A stretch of 64,000 nt of DNA from Astrothelium macrocarpum (lineage: Eukaryota > Ascomycota > Dothideomycetes > Trypetheliales > Trypetheliaceae): the NCBI GenBank assembly GCA_021030915.1, contig JAGEMR010000033.1, forward strand, positions 124,001 through 188,000. The letters run 5' to 3'. Below the pieces are notes generated by a model. That model was not told the DNA's origin. It searched no databases and worked only from the letters and a program-made list of their open reading frames with translations. Of this stretch, positions 21,967-33,402 are shown one piece after another. The position numbers and the translations under genes are program-made. The stretch's first letter is position 1. Every line of letters begins with the position of its first letter.

Positions 21967-23838
21967 ATGGCAATTATAAGGACGAGCCTCGACATCCAAA
22001 TGCGGCCACTGGACAAAGGATTTGAATGGTTGGAGCCATATGATGCTCTCTTTGAACAGTACATCGACACAGCGCTTTTCGATCTGGGTGAGAGTACATC
22101 GAAGCAGAGCAGTCCGAAATTTATTTCAGATTATTCGAACCCCTCCAAATCATCGAGCAGTAGCGATCTTCCCTGCCGTTCGCCAATCATCGGATGGGAG
22201 GGCGCCAAAATCGAAATAAGCCAGCCTTGGGAACAGGCCGTCTATTGTCTAAAAGAAAACCCAGCCTCACCTACTTTTGAAACTAGGCGACCCTCATTTT
22301 CCTCAGAGTCACACAGCAAGGCACATGTCTCAAGCACAAGCAGTAATAATAGCCTTGGGCAATCTCACATCCCTCAAATAGAGAGTGAAACCGCAGTCAC
22401 ATCTCTCCCCGAGTTTACGTTCCCGATCGCAAAACGTCCAAAATCGAACGCACGAACCGATTTCCATAATATACAGAGCCCAGTCTCCAGTTCAACTTTA
22501 AAACCAATGCGAAAAGTCAACAAATCTCCCAGAATGATGCAAAGTTCGAATTATCGACCAATAGTTCATGATAGATGGATGCCCCGGAGGGAAACACCGA
22601 TGAACAAATACAACCTACAGATTACTGGAGGCTCCGAACCACTATCACCACCGCCATCTAGTTCAGTTGAACAAGAGGAACAAGGAATGCTATATGGGCG
22701 TGTGATGGATGACATGAGCCACGACCTTCAAGATACGCTTTCACCGCTGTCAACCCAGTTCGAAAACTTGTCACATATGACACCTCTCGCCACGCCGCTT
22801 GTCGACCCTTCGAACGCTCAACAACAAAATTCGTATTTTGATTCCACAGCCTTACACCATTACCACGAGCAATCTCACTTCGCTGTTCAGTCGATGCATA
22901 ATCTCATAACCCCTCCACAGACGCAGCATCTTACGATGTCGACCTGGTCGCCTGGAGACAAGTCGTACAAAAATCAGGCATATACGCCCGACATACCGGA
23001 CTGGCCAACCGAAAATATCGCGCACACTGGAAACAACATTGCACACGACAGCGTGCATGCATCTCACGGTCTAGCAGATCTGACCAATGAAATTCAATTC
23101 AGCAGCACCAACAATATGTCAGCCGCTCCTGCGGCAGACATGGCGACCAATGGTCTACTTATTGATATGCACGGCATATCCAGTAGCAGAGAGGTGCATA
23201 GCATGAACGGGAAAAGAGAGGGGTCAAAGTCATCCTCAATAGGCGGCTTCTCAGCCTTGTCGCCTACTGAGCCGAAGCTGAACGTGGCTAGCTGTACCCA
23301 GTCGTATCCGCCTCCGCCTATCATTCCAGCGAGCGCCAGCCCTATCAACCTTGCCAGCCATACACCTACTCCAAGCCGTTCCAGACGACAAAATTCATCG
23401 CCAGCAAATTCTCCAGACTCCTCCAATTCTTACCCCCGTACTCGGCGAGGCAGCTCTAAACAACAACAAAAAACCCATCTGTCCAATGCGACTTCGCATT
23501 CATCACACTCACAGCCAAACAATCATCGTCGGAGCAAAAGCACTGCCAGCAGCCGTGGCCACCGATCGCCCACCCGTGCTCACCGCCGCCACCAGCGCGC
23601 TCAGTCCTCTAATTCGCCTTGTCTAGGTGGAGCTGGAAATGTCGGCTTCGTCAATTTCACGCCCGATGACAGTCGCAAGATCTTGACTGGCGTCGCGCCC
23701 AGCGGCAGCAGCAAGACCAAGGCACGGCGGGAGAAAGAGGCTGCAGAGAAACGGAGAAAGCTCAGTGAAGCGGCGGTCAAGGCGGTAGAAGACGCAGGAG
23801 GGGATGTAAGCGTGTTGAATGGAGTTGTGCTTGAGTGA
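21967..23838 (+). CDS. wetA: Developmental regulator WetA
   Basis: A 623-residue protein from one exon, Ser/Pro/Gln-rich over most of its length. Recognition rests on the C-terminus, where GFVNFTPDDSRKILTGVAPS and KTKARREKEAAEKRRKLSEA form the highly conserved WetA box near the end, and on the N-terminal acidic-aromatic motif FEWLEPYDALFEQYID. WetA controls conidial wall maturation and spore metabolism downstream of BrlA and AbaA. The basic C-terminal box is thought to bind DNA. Starts: the frame is open upstream from a TTG; the ATG at 21967 has a good context (ATCATGG), and another stands at 22000. An upstream exon is not excluded. The promoter has many AbaA-type sites, which supports the assignment. 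Confidence 0.92.
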   Translation: MAIIRTSLDIQMRPLDKGFEWLEPYDALFEQYIDTALFDLGESTSKQSSPKFISDYSNPSKSSSSSDLPCRSPIIGWEGAKIEISQPWEQAVYCLKENPASPTFETRRPSFSSESHSKAHVSSTSSNNSLGQSHIPQIESETAVTSLPEFTFPIAKRPKSNARTDFHNIQSPVSSSTLKPMRKVNKSPRMMQSSNYRPIVHDRWMPRRETPMNKYNLQITGGSEPLSPPPSSSVEQEEQGMLYGRVMDDMSHDLQDTLSPLSTQFENLSHMTPLATPLVDPSNAQQQNSYFDSTALHHYHEQSHFAVQSMHNLITPPQTQHLTMSTWSPGDKSYKNQAYTPDIPDWPTENIAHTGNNIAHDSVHASHGLADLTNEIQFSSTNNMSAAPAADMATNGLLIDMHGISSSREVHSMNGKREGSKSSSIGGFSALSPTEPKLNVASCTQSYPPPPIIPASASPINLASHTPTPSRSRRQNSSPANSPDSSNSYPRTRRGSSKQQQKTHLSNATSHSSHSQPNNHRRSKSTASSRGHRSPTRAHRRHQRAQSSNSPCLGGAGNVGFVNFTPDDSRKILTGVAPSGSSKTKARREKEAAEKRRKLSEAAVKAVEDAGGDVSVLNGVVLE

Positions 23839-24430
23839 AGCGTAGATAGATTTTTATCTTTCCATGGCTAGATATTTACCCACTACTCACCTTTAATGAA
23901 AAATCTGTCTCCCTGGAAAACTTCCACTTGTCCGTTGCCTGCTCGACTCAACACTAGCTTTATACTTTTAATATTATGTCAATGTGGCATAACTCTGGAG
24001 TGAGCATTCTCTCATCTAAGCATAAACAGTCGCAACCATGCTCAAGCCATTAGGAAATCCAGCCCCAGCCTCGGCTTGACTCAAGCGAGTAAACGTGGGC
24101 AATTGACTGCAAACTTTAAGACTAATCAAGTCTTTACCGCAGCGATGTCGATGATAAGGGGCGACAACATTGATCCTTTCACGGACGTTCAATTTGATCC
24201 ACCAAGGTTTGCAATGGGAGATTTCATCAACCGTAGGCGACACAACCATCTATGTAAGCGTTTGGGAGACTTGCAGTACCATTTCAAGTTAGTAGAATCC
24301 TCGAACTATTTTTAGAGAAAATTCTCCGAAATTTTCAGTCAATTACTGCTGTCGGTCTCTTTAGTAATTTCATAACGAATTGTGCCTCGTATGATCTTTG
24401 ACATTACTTTTGCCAGCCGCTCGTAAACTC
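23839..24430. other. Convergent intergenic region wetA/FAOX
   Basis: 3' to 3' gap. Small frames on both strands have no features. No repeat or RNA recognised. Confidence 0.5.
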
Positions 24431-25819
24431 TTACAAATTAGCCCGATCAATCTCAAAATCTCTGATCTCCCGTTTCGGAGCCATTTTTAGGCCAAGGGCA
24501 CCAAAGCCACGTAATGCTGTGTCGGCATTACTTTTCCACCCCCACGCGCGATCCTTTTCTGATCCGTTGCTCTGCCCGTTCAAAATATTGCAAATGTATT
24601 TCCCCACTATTGGCAGAAATCTGGAGATGGAAGGCTTAGCAGCAATTCACACGGAACTCGGACAAGACGAAACGTACTTGTACCCATGAAAGCTTCCTCC
24701 AGTAGCAAGAAAGAGATTACCGAGCTTGGCGTGTGGGTGCTTGCAGAGTAACAAATCCTCGTTCGGCGTTACAGCGTCCCAGCATATTCGCCAATGATCG
24801 GCTTGCTTATTAGACGTAAAGTTTGGCAGAAGCTTTGAGGTCAGCATTCTCTCAGTCTCTTCCCTGATCGCCTTGGGAACATCATTCTGACTTCGGTCTG
24901 CAGGAATAGATATTCTGTGGCCAGTCCTTGTCATGACCGTATTGGTGAAAGTTGTCCTGGAGTTGTTGAATTTCAAATACTTTTTGTCATCGTCACTCGA
25001 CGGCGGAATGACCTCGCCCTGGCTTCCATATACAATAATGGGCATATTGGAATCAGACAGTTGCTTGAATTCTTCATCTGAGAGTTTGTAGTATGCGGAA
25101 ACAGTGCCGGTAGCTCTCGCTTGGCGCTCCACACGATCTTTTTCCGGGATTTCCAATCGATCTTCGACTGGCGAAAGCAAGCTACTTGTCCAGGCGCCAA
25201 CGGCCAGTACGACCTTCTCAGCCGTGAATCGCTGTCCATCTGTTGTTTTCACGCCTTCGACACGTCCAGATCCAGCGTCGAGAAGGAGTTCCGCGACTTT
25301 GGCAGTAATTCGTTTCACTCCTCGCCTCTCTGCTGCCATCATAAAACTCGCCGTCGCGTTTGCAGCATCACACCATCCAGCCTCAGGATTCCAGTAGACG
25401 TCTTCGAAACCGCTGGTCTCCGTGCCTTTCAAAATGCTCCAGCGCTTGTCCAAGTCGTCTAGCGATATACTGCTCGTATGAGTTGACCCTCGATCTTGGA
25501 AAACCTGGCGAATTCGTTTGGCCAGGTTGCTCTCCCTCTCGTCCATCATTATCCAACCAGTCTTGTGGAAATGCTGGCCTAATTCTATACTCCAAAACCA
25601 GGGATGTATTGCCTCGTTTGCGAGATTACAATACATCGGATCTGGGTAGTCTGTACGAATAATTCGATTGATGTCTACGCTCGCAGCTGGCTTGGGTGGT
25701 GATGAAAATGCGTCAATGATCACTATTTTCGAGGCATCATTGTATGTTTGGGCAAGATGGTACGCTGTCGAAGTACCAAAGGTCCCTGCCCCTACTATAA
25801 GCACGGTTGGTTCCATCAT
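24431..25819 (-). CDS. Fructosyl amino acid oxidase (amadoriase)
   Basis: Two exons, 24678-25819 and 24431-24620, giving 443 residues, the normal family length. The N-terminal FAD fold has VLIVGAGTFGTSTAYHLA. Further family marks are DINRIIRTDYPDPMY and LAVGAWTSSLL, then WRICWDAVTPNEDLLLCKHP, whose first Cys is the likely covalent flavin site. The end of exon 1 (ATGGSFHGYK) continues only through splicing into FLPIVGKYICNILNG and WGWK. The enzyme oxidises fructosyl amino acids (Amadori products) to glucosone, free amino acid and hydrogen peroxide. The protein ends in Arg-Ala-Asn-Leu, a plausible peroxisomal signal of the ANL type. Reading straight through the donor would lose this C-terminus. 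Confidence 0.88.
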
Positions 25820-27173
25820 TGCCGTGACTTTTTATCTTTCTCAACCGCAGCCTTTTCGATGACAAACGATGAAGTCCAAAGATGATTGCCAACGACTTTT
25901 CAGCACAGCCATATCTGACTGGGTTGCGGAGGATAGGATTGTCCCCGCATTTACCCTACAGTCTAACGGCATTCCATGCACACATACATTCAGAAGATGC
26001 AACGGTGCTTACTGGGATCTCCAAGTAGCTTTTGAGCGGCGGATGCCGAAGGATTTCGGGAGATTGGAACTACGCTAGCAAGAAAAGAAGTTCGGTGAAA
26101 AAAAAAATATAGATATATATATATATATATTTACAAAAGTAAATAATAACAATCGTAATTTCGGGCTCAATGTCCTTGTTTTACTCCTGGAAGACTTTAA
26201 AAAATACGCCTGAGGGGCGGAAAGTTGTGTAGGCTAAGTTTGTATGTGAGCTTTGAAGCAGTCGGCAGATCGTTTGGCGAAGGTGGTTTTGTAAGATCAT
26301 TTATATACCCTGGTCGATAAGTGCGAATATCAAGAACTCCGGACTATCGAATACCTAAAAAAGGAGTTTCCATTCAAATATAAAGGGTGAGTTCGAAAGC
26401 TCAAGTTGCCAAAGGGAAAAAGCAATCGTCTTGCAATATTCAAATGCAAACCGCCTGAGGCCCAGGGTCTCAGTAGTGATGGATCATCCACAGTGAATAT
26501 AAATAATTCGTCCACCGACAAGTTTGTCTTTGGGAACTTGGACACGGACTGATTCAACGCGAGCCTTGACCAAAAAATTCAATTGTTATTTCCGACAAGT
26601 TAATTCACTGAATGCATTCGTTCACTACTGGGTAGTGACCAATTTGTAGTTGGTCAATTTATATAAATGTTGTGCTTGAGATCCCTGCTCAAACCAATGT
26701 AAACCTGTTATAGTAGAACGATAATAAACATTTAAGAAAGGGTAAGCTACGGAGTTGGACGATACTGCGGCCATTTTCGTGCCGAATGAGATGGTTCTTA
26801 CAAGGGTGTTTTACTAGGTACCTTATGGTTGTCAAATTCATCCCCCTTATCTCCCGTGGTTCACATGCTCTATGTTTACGGCTTTGCAATGTTTTTCGAA
26901 TCTTTGATTATCCTAGACATCAGTGCTCACGGAAACATAAAAGGAATAATTGCATACGGGAGCCTTCTAACTATCTTTCATATCTCCTTTGCTTTCGTGA
27001 AAGAAACACGCTAGCCTTCGCCGAATGTGTAGCCCTGGTGTTCTCATTTCCGAAGATACAACAAAAATTCATACAATCAAATTTACAATACACTTCGAAA
27101 CAATTACGAAAAGAAACGTCTTCCTCTGTGGCGAGCTATGATAGCTTCATATACCAAAGACACCACGATCAAT
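25820..27173. other. AT-rich intergenic region upstream of FAOX
   Basis: About 1.35 kb, rich in A and T with a poly-A run and an AT dinucleotide repeat near 26100-26130. A 140-codon plus-strand frame (26786-27208) shows no family feature and overlaps the 3' end of the protease gene. I see no gene. Confidence 0.5.
26113..26130. repeat. (AT)9 dinucleotide microsatellite
   Basis: Nine uninterrupted AT units that follow an A-rich run. Confidence 0.85.
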
Positions 27174-28759
27174 CTACGAGGATGGTGGGGCCGCCGTGTT
27201 CTGCGTAGGCTCCATCCGCTGGACGGCACCGAATCGCTGGTTACCTTGATCGAAAATCTGGTACAAGATTAGCCATGATTCTCATGATTATTGCACAATG
27301 TCCTCCAAAGACGGCGTTCAAAAGTAGTGGAGATGAATTTGATCATAGACTTACCGCATAAAGCGACTTCAAGAATGCATCCCCAAAGATGTTCATGCCC
27401 ATATCACCCGCACTCTGGATGCTGCCATACACCATCTCCTCGCCATTCTTGGTGCCCGCGCTCGCGAACCCAAGATCCTCCTTTTGGAAATCGAACAACT
27501 GAGTGCCAATGGCAAACTGCACCTGCGGAAGCTGCGCCGCGGTCGTAGACGCTGGGTAAGTATATCCCTGCTGCGACTCGTCATAGGAGGCGCCGGGGAT
27601 GGCGGCGTAGATGTTGGAGCAGGTGGCGTCGTCGACGAGGGCGAGGGTGGTGCCAGTGTCCATGATGGCGGTGGTGGTGTTGGCGGTGTAGGATTTGCCA
27701 TTGACGGTGTAGGTGTCGGACTGGATGGACCAGAAGCCCTGGGAGTTGTCGACGGGAGTGTAGAACGGCGTCTCACCGTTGAGGGTGGTCTCGTCGATGT
27801 AGCCAAAGGTGTAGAAGCTCGCACCCTTGTCTGGGTCGTTGGCATCCCGCCAGGAGCCGAGTTTGGCGGTGAAGAGAGGCTGTCCGATGGTGGACTGATT
27901 GATCATGTTCGTAACGGGAGTGGCGACGGGAGTTGGCTTGACCGTGTTGATGCTCCCCCAGGCAAGACCCAAAAGACCGTCGCCGGCATTTTGAGTAAAG
28001 GCCGAAGAAAGCTTCTCAGCCTCTTCGACACCTTGTCCGGTGATCTCGACACCACCGAGGTTGACAACGTCGGTGCCAACGTTGCCAGATGCACTGGAGC
28101 CATCACCGTAGGAGATGGACCAAGTACTGCCTGACAAGAGTTTGAAAGTGGATGACTTGCTAGCGTCAAAGACGTTGTGGCCTTGTGTGCTGACGCTGCT
28201 ACCAAGTTCAGTCGACCAGACCTAGAGAGAAGTAATAAGTTTACTGAAAGATGTTTTATTGAAAGCGATAAATGACTGCGTGACATACCCACAAGTCAGA
28301 GGAACCAGTGTCAAAGTCCAAGTTCAAAGTCTGAGCTGGTGTGCCAATTTTGACTGCACAGATATATTCAGAATCATTTTGCTGATCTTCTGCAGGAACC
28401 TCGCCGCCTTTCGTCCCTGATCCAGTGGCCGTTCCAGAGCCATCGGTAGGAGTGGTAGAGGAGCCTCCAGTGGCATCGGCAGCGGACTGAACGTGGCGCT
28501 TGTGGAGACGGTGGTGTCTATGATACTTCTGGTTACCGGCGTGTATTTTCTCGGGATGTTCCTTCTTTTCCACGTAGTATGGGCCCGGAAGTGTAGGCGT
28601 GATGTTATCTTTGGGAAATTAGATGCAGACAACAAAGGAGTGCCGGGAAGATCCCGAGGTGGACGTACACTTCCTCAACAGCCAAACATAGGACTTCAGG
28701 CCATTACGGCGGTAGTTGGGGTTGTGGATACGAAGAATACGTTGATAGTTGGTAGGCAT
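27174..28759 (-). CDS. Pepsin-type aspartic protease without obvious signal peptide
   Basis: Four exons: 28669-28759, 28289-28608, 27355-28221, 27174-27257, giving 453 residues. A propeptide-like N-terminus (RIHNPNYRRNGLKSYVWLLR spliced to YNITPTLPGPYY) leads to a Gly/Ser/Thr linker and the two-lobed A1 domain. Catalytic Asp130 lies in LDFDTGSSDLW and Asp325 in AIMDTGTTLAL; the flap Tyr is in ISYGDGSSASG. The C-terminus (FGDAFLKSLYA spliced to IFDQGNQRFGAVQR) is typical of aspergillopepsins. The first ATG after the TATA-like box starts MPTNYQRILRIHNPNYRRNG, which is polar and not a signal peptide. Either a further 5' exon was missed or the enzyme is not secreted by the classical route. Confidence 0.87.
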
Positions 28760-30355
28760 TGTGCAGAAAAGGTCTGGTAGTGCAAAGAACAGCAGCTAGG
28801 AGCTGTGGGCAGGTTGATAGCTTCTTGAAAAACAGAAAAGAGCACAATCGAGAGGACTCTGCAGAATAGGAACAAATTCAAGGAAATGTACGCTGTTTAT
28901 ACCAACCTACATGCTTCGTGACCCCTTACTTAGAACCAAGTTCGCCATGCTTTTGCTTGTGACGCAAATCACCCTCCGGCAGCCATCCTGGTATCCAAGC
29001 CACCAGACAAAGCCATTTCGTCAAGCCAGATGCAGATGTCTGTTGCGCCAGTAGCGGGGGATCCTTATCTATAGGGCACAACCATAACAAGGGCTTTGGT
29101 CATGGAGACGCGCGGCACGAGCACGGCAGTAGAGCTGCTTCTACCAGATCGAGATCGATACAAGTATCTCGATTTGTACAACAGGAGGATGCCCTCAGCT
29201 AGCGTTCGCCAGATCGAGTGTGCTTCAAAGGCAACTATGCCGTGGTATGTCGGGGCGCATCGACAGTCTGTGCCTCGTTTTGCGGCCAACAGAAAAGGGA
29301 CAAAGCAGGTTTGAGCAGCTTTGAAGGCCCGATGGCACGGCGTATTGAATCGTAGCGAAGTGGTGTGCTGGCCGATCACGTCTCCACAGACCTGAGGAGA
29401 GCCTGGTTTCTGGAAGAGCATGGCAAGCATCCGTTTCGCTGAGCGCTGTCGGGGCTAGCATGAGATAGGGGCCAAAGAAGTACCCAAATGTGTTACGTGG
29501 GTTCAAGACGACACACCGGGTGACGTTGGCCGTTGACGAGATCCATGTTGATACAAGGGAGTATCCGAGATAGCGTGAGCGGTTCCTTGTTCTGGTCCAG
29601 TGCCCTTGCAGGAAGCCCCTGACTGAGAGTGCCAACTACCAGTTCTTGTCATGCGAAAGACATTGGTGACGCAATTTTGGCAGACTGGACGAGAAACGAA
29701 TTATCGATCCAACTTACCTGACATTGCCACAAGGCTGCAGGTGTACACGCGAGGGACGTGAGAATCTCTTATCGGGTGGGGGTGGAGTAACGAGTGCAAA
29801 TGGTGACACTAGCCAGCCCAAATCGGTAACATGACGGTCTCCACTGCCGTCCAGCTCCCCACCTGATATCCAGCCAAAAGTAACGAAAATAGGACAGTCC
29901 TATCAAAAAAGAGATCAAGCGAGGCAAAAAATTTGGCTGCAGCAGTCTACATCCTACCTTCAGAAGCTCGCAACAAGCTGATACAATGTCTAGTCATCAC
30001 GCTGCACAAGCTATTATAGCGGAAGAAAAAATTGAATTTTAAAAAAGCCCAGACTCCATTTCACTAGCCTACATAGAAAGCAATGAGACATGACGTCTCG
30101 AAAAGAGTGACTATGGCCGGCAGGCGCATGATGCCAAAGTGCCAGCCTTCCATCCGTAGCGAGTGTAGCGTCATAGGACCTCATTATCCAGAGCTAGAAG
30201 CACCCAGGAGATCTGTAGAAGACACCTCGTGAAAGGGAAAATAGGTAAATCCACCAAGAGAAGTGGAGACTAGGCATCACATTTCATTCAATCTCTGCCA
30301 AATCCACCTGCCTTTCCATTCCTGTTCCATCATTCGTGCCTCGAGATGTTGAGTC
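28760..30355. other. Intergenic region upstream of aspartic protease
   Basis: About 1.6 kb between two minus-strand genes. Contains the protease promoter (TATA-like box at 28896-28901). Frames at 29065-29635 overlap each other in different frames and have no recognisable domain. No element recognised in 29700-30355. Confidence 0.45.
28896..28901 (-). promoter_or_regulatory. TATA box of aspartic protease gene
   Basis: TATAAA on the minus strand, about 137 bp upstream of the chosen ATG. The next ATG downstream is the called start, which supports the signal-less N-terminus. Confidence 0.45.
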
Positions 30356-33300
30356 TCAATTTTTAGAGTCCTTGTGAGCCTGTTGCATGAATTCCTCGTC
30401 GCTCGCATCTAGGACATCGTATTCCTCGTCTGTGACAAAGCCATCATCATCCGATTCACTCGCCAGCTCGAGGCTCTCAAGGTCTTCCGCAACGTCTTCA
30501 AAGACCTCTTGCTTGTCCCCATTCGCATAATCGGCAATGTCAGAGGAGCTGGAAGGCTTTGCAAGTGCGTCTTCTGACTTGATGACTGGTGATGTTGCAG
30601 CTTCGTGTACGCTTGGAACAGGCGATTCCTTGTCTAGGCGAGGGAAAATCATGGAGCTACGCTCTGATGAGTTTTGTTGCGAAGAACTGGATTCCGCAGG
30701 AACCTGTGTCTGAGTCGCTTCGACATCGGAGGAAGATGTGGCAGGAATCTTCTCATCAGCCTTGCTCTGCAACTCGGCTGCCATCTCTCGACGAGCTTTG
30801 ACCGCCTTTCTCGTTTCGACAAGTCTGCGAACCATCTCCTCATACATGTCCGTAGACGTACGGAAGGCTGGCTCACGTTTGGGTCCAGCATATTCAACGT
30901 GTTCGGTTGTATTGCCCAGCTCAGCTGGAGCTACAGGAGGAGCGATGGAAGTTGGCAGCTGGACGTTGATATCACACCAAAGGCGGTGACCGAAGGGTGT
31001 ACCATTAGGAGCCTTGAGGCGCCAATACGAAATACTCTTGCCCATACGCTTAGGAGCCTTCATGAGAATGCGGAAAGCTACTTCTTCACCCATGTTGACA
31101 GGGCGGTCAATAACGTTGCTCTCAGTAGCGATAGCAATTTCGGCAGCACTAGCAGGATGGCTGTGGTCAACATTGAGCATGTTGTCACCACCAACGTAGC
31201 GGACACTGCATCCAGCAGGCCAAGCATGCGGACCTGGATTGCGCAAGGTCCAGACTTGGGTGAAACGTTCTTCAGCACGTAGATTGGCGCCATCGGGAAT
31301 CGTGTCACGGACAAAGTGTGCATTGAGCTCAGCGTCCTTTGGCTGCGTGATTTCTAAGTCGGTAGCTTGGCCGCGTGGAGCAGGCATAACAATCCTCCGA
31401 GAAATTGGACTAGAATCAGCCTTGAAAGCCTTCTCATCAGTGGGCTTAAGGTCGGCCACTGTCTGCACTTTGGCAGCAGAAATCACGTTGGAGGATGTGG
31501 ATGTCATATCAGCAGACTCAGAAGTGGTTCCGGTGCCAGTAGAGCGTCGGTAAGGTTGATCACCCATGGTGCGGAGAGGAGAGCCATCCTTGTCTTCGCC
31601 CATTGTAGTGACACTAACATTACGAACTGGCGTCTTGAATTTGATCAAAGGATGGGTGTTGTTGTGTGGATTGTTTGGATGAGCCTCGCAGTTGGCGCAA
31701 AGATCAAAGTCGTGGCAAACAGCACATTTGTAGCGAGTACCAGTAATGAATGTCTGGTATTCTGAGCCGCTACAGAGCGGTCCATCGCAGTAGATACCAT
31801 AATGACGAACAGTCGAGGTGTGCGGCGAAGTAAGAGGTTCGTAGATAGGGGCGAAACGATGGCCTTGGTGGAACTCATTGACGCTCTCAACACACTCAGA
31901 GCAGAGATCGTAATCGGGGCAAGTCAAGCATTTGTGACGCACACCAAAAATACTCTTTTCAGAGTGAGCAACGATATGAAATGCGAAATTGGGAATAAGA
32001 CATACCTTGTCACAGCTATCGCAAGTAGCAGCATGGCGCTGGTTACGGCCTGGACGGCAAAGGGCCCTCGAATGATCGCTTAGCTCCCAACGAGAATCCA
32101 CAGGCTTGAATTCGTGTGCAGGGTGATGGCCATGGTTCACGTTGTTGTGGCAGCCAAGGCAGAGATCATAATCTTCGCAGGTCGTGCAATAGAAAAAGTA
32201 GCCTTCATTAAAGACTACCTCAACGAATTAGCATATGGTTTATAGTGCTACGATAGTAGGAAAAACAAACCATTGACACATGAATTGCAGGTGCGCGTTG
32301 GCACTGGTTTGGGCGTTGGTGGATCATGTGACTCAACCTGGGGTCGAATAACGGTCTTGGGTTCCTCAGTAAAGGCACCAGGCATTTCCTTTTCTTCTTC
32401 TTTCTCAACCTGAGCCTGCTCCCTCGGCTTGGGTGCAACTTTCTCGGTGATGCTGCTAATCATGCGACCGTCTTTGAGTGTCCGTTTGATGAGCCAGTGA
32501 TCTGCACCAGGGCAGACCTTGCCAGCTGCAACACATTCCTGGCAAAGATCATAGTCACCATCATCACAGATGCTGCAGTGAAAATGCTCATCTAGCATGG
32601 GTTTATCACATTCGTTGCAGTACACTGACCAGGCTGCAGTAGCACCTGATGGGAGGGGAGGCATTTTTTCCTTGAGCCGTAAAGCGAGGTCACGCTTTTG
32701 CGAAAAATTGGAAAGCTCAGCAAAGAATTGTTGCCTGACCTGGCGATTGCGTGAAGCAGCATCTTCTCCATTAAAGTTGGTTGCTGGTAAGCGCAATCCT
32801 GGCGGAAGTTGCTTGCTGTAGCTTGGTCCTGGCACACTTGAGGACGCTTGTTGTGAAGACACGATCGCAGGAGCCATGTTTGCCCAATGGTTCATGACTG
32901 TGGCGGGAAGTACTGTAGGTGGGGCGATGCTAGGCACAGTAGGAGGGGAAGGTGGGCGAACGAATGATCCTGGAATATTTGGTTCACTACGATCATCCAT
33001 CTGGTTTTCAAGTGGTAGCGGGGTTACACGAAGTCGTAGCTTGAGTTTGGCTTTAGCCGCACGGTAAAGTGTCTTGTAGACGGTTGGGTTGTTTGCATCA
33101 AGAACCACAAAGGCACCGGCACTATCCGAATAGCGCTCAAATTTGACGTCCTGGTTTGTAGGAAGATCTAGAAGAGTACGCAGCTGTATGAAGTGAGGTG
33201 ATGTTAGCTGGGTCAGATTGCAACCAGGTCGGCCCAGGCTGGCCCCGCGAGAGCATGCTCGATGACGTACCTTTTCCGGTAAGATGGTGGCAGTTAGATT

Positions 33301-33402
33301 ATTGAGAGGCAGTTTCAGCTTGCGAGTGCTGCCTTCAATAAGCACCTTGACGGTGATCAGAGTATCTGGAGTTACGGGTGGATTGGCAATAGTGGTAGCC
33401 AT
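30356..33402 (-). CDS. nbr1: Nbr1-type selective autophagy receptor (PB1, four ZZ, FW domain)
   Basis: Four exons: 33271-33402, 32271-33183, 32006-32214, 30356-31954, giving 950 residues. Domains in order: PB1 (about 15-97, VKVLIEGSTRKLKLPL to AKLKLRLRV), ZZ1 (233-278, CNECDKPMLDEHFHCSIC), ZZ2 (343-385), ZZ3 (413-460, CDSCDKSIFGVRHKCLTC), ZZ4 (about 473-525), and the four-tryptophan NBR1 domain (about 625-750) with Trp in FTQVWTLRNPGPHAWP, SYWRL and HRLWCD. A very acidic C-terminus holds YDVL at 930-933, a good Atg8-interacting motif. NBR1 proteins link cargo to Atg8 for autophagic delivery to the vacuole. Introns 1 (87 nt) and 3 (51 nt) are stop-free multiples of three that interrupt PB1 and ZZ3. 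Confidence 0.92.

Noticed and set aside
26786..27208. 140-codon plus-strand frame
   Set aside because: It lies in AT-rich intergenic DNA, overlaps the 3' end of the protease gene and has no family features.
29065..29635. Overlapping minus-strand frames of 121 and 136 codons
   Set aside because: They overlap in different frames, have no domain and no codon or splice pattern like the real genes.
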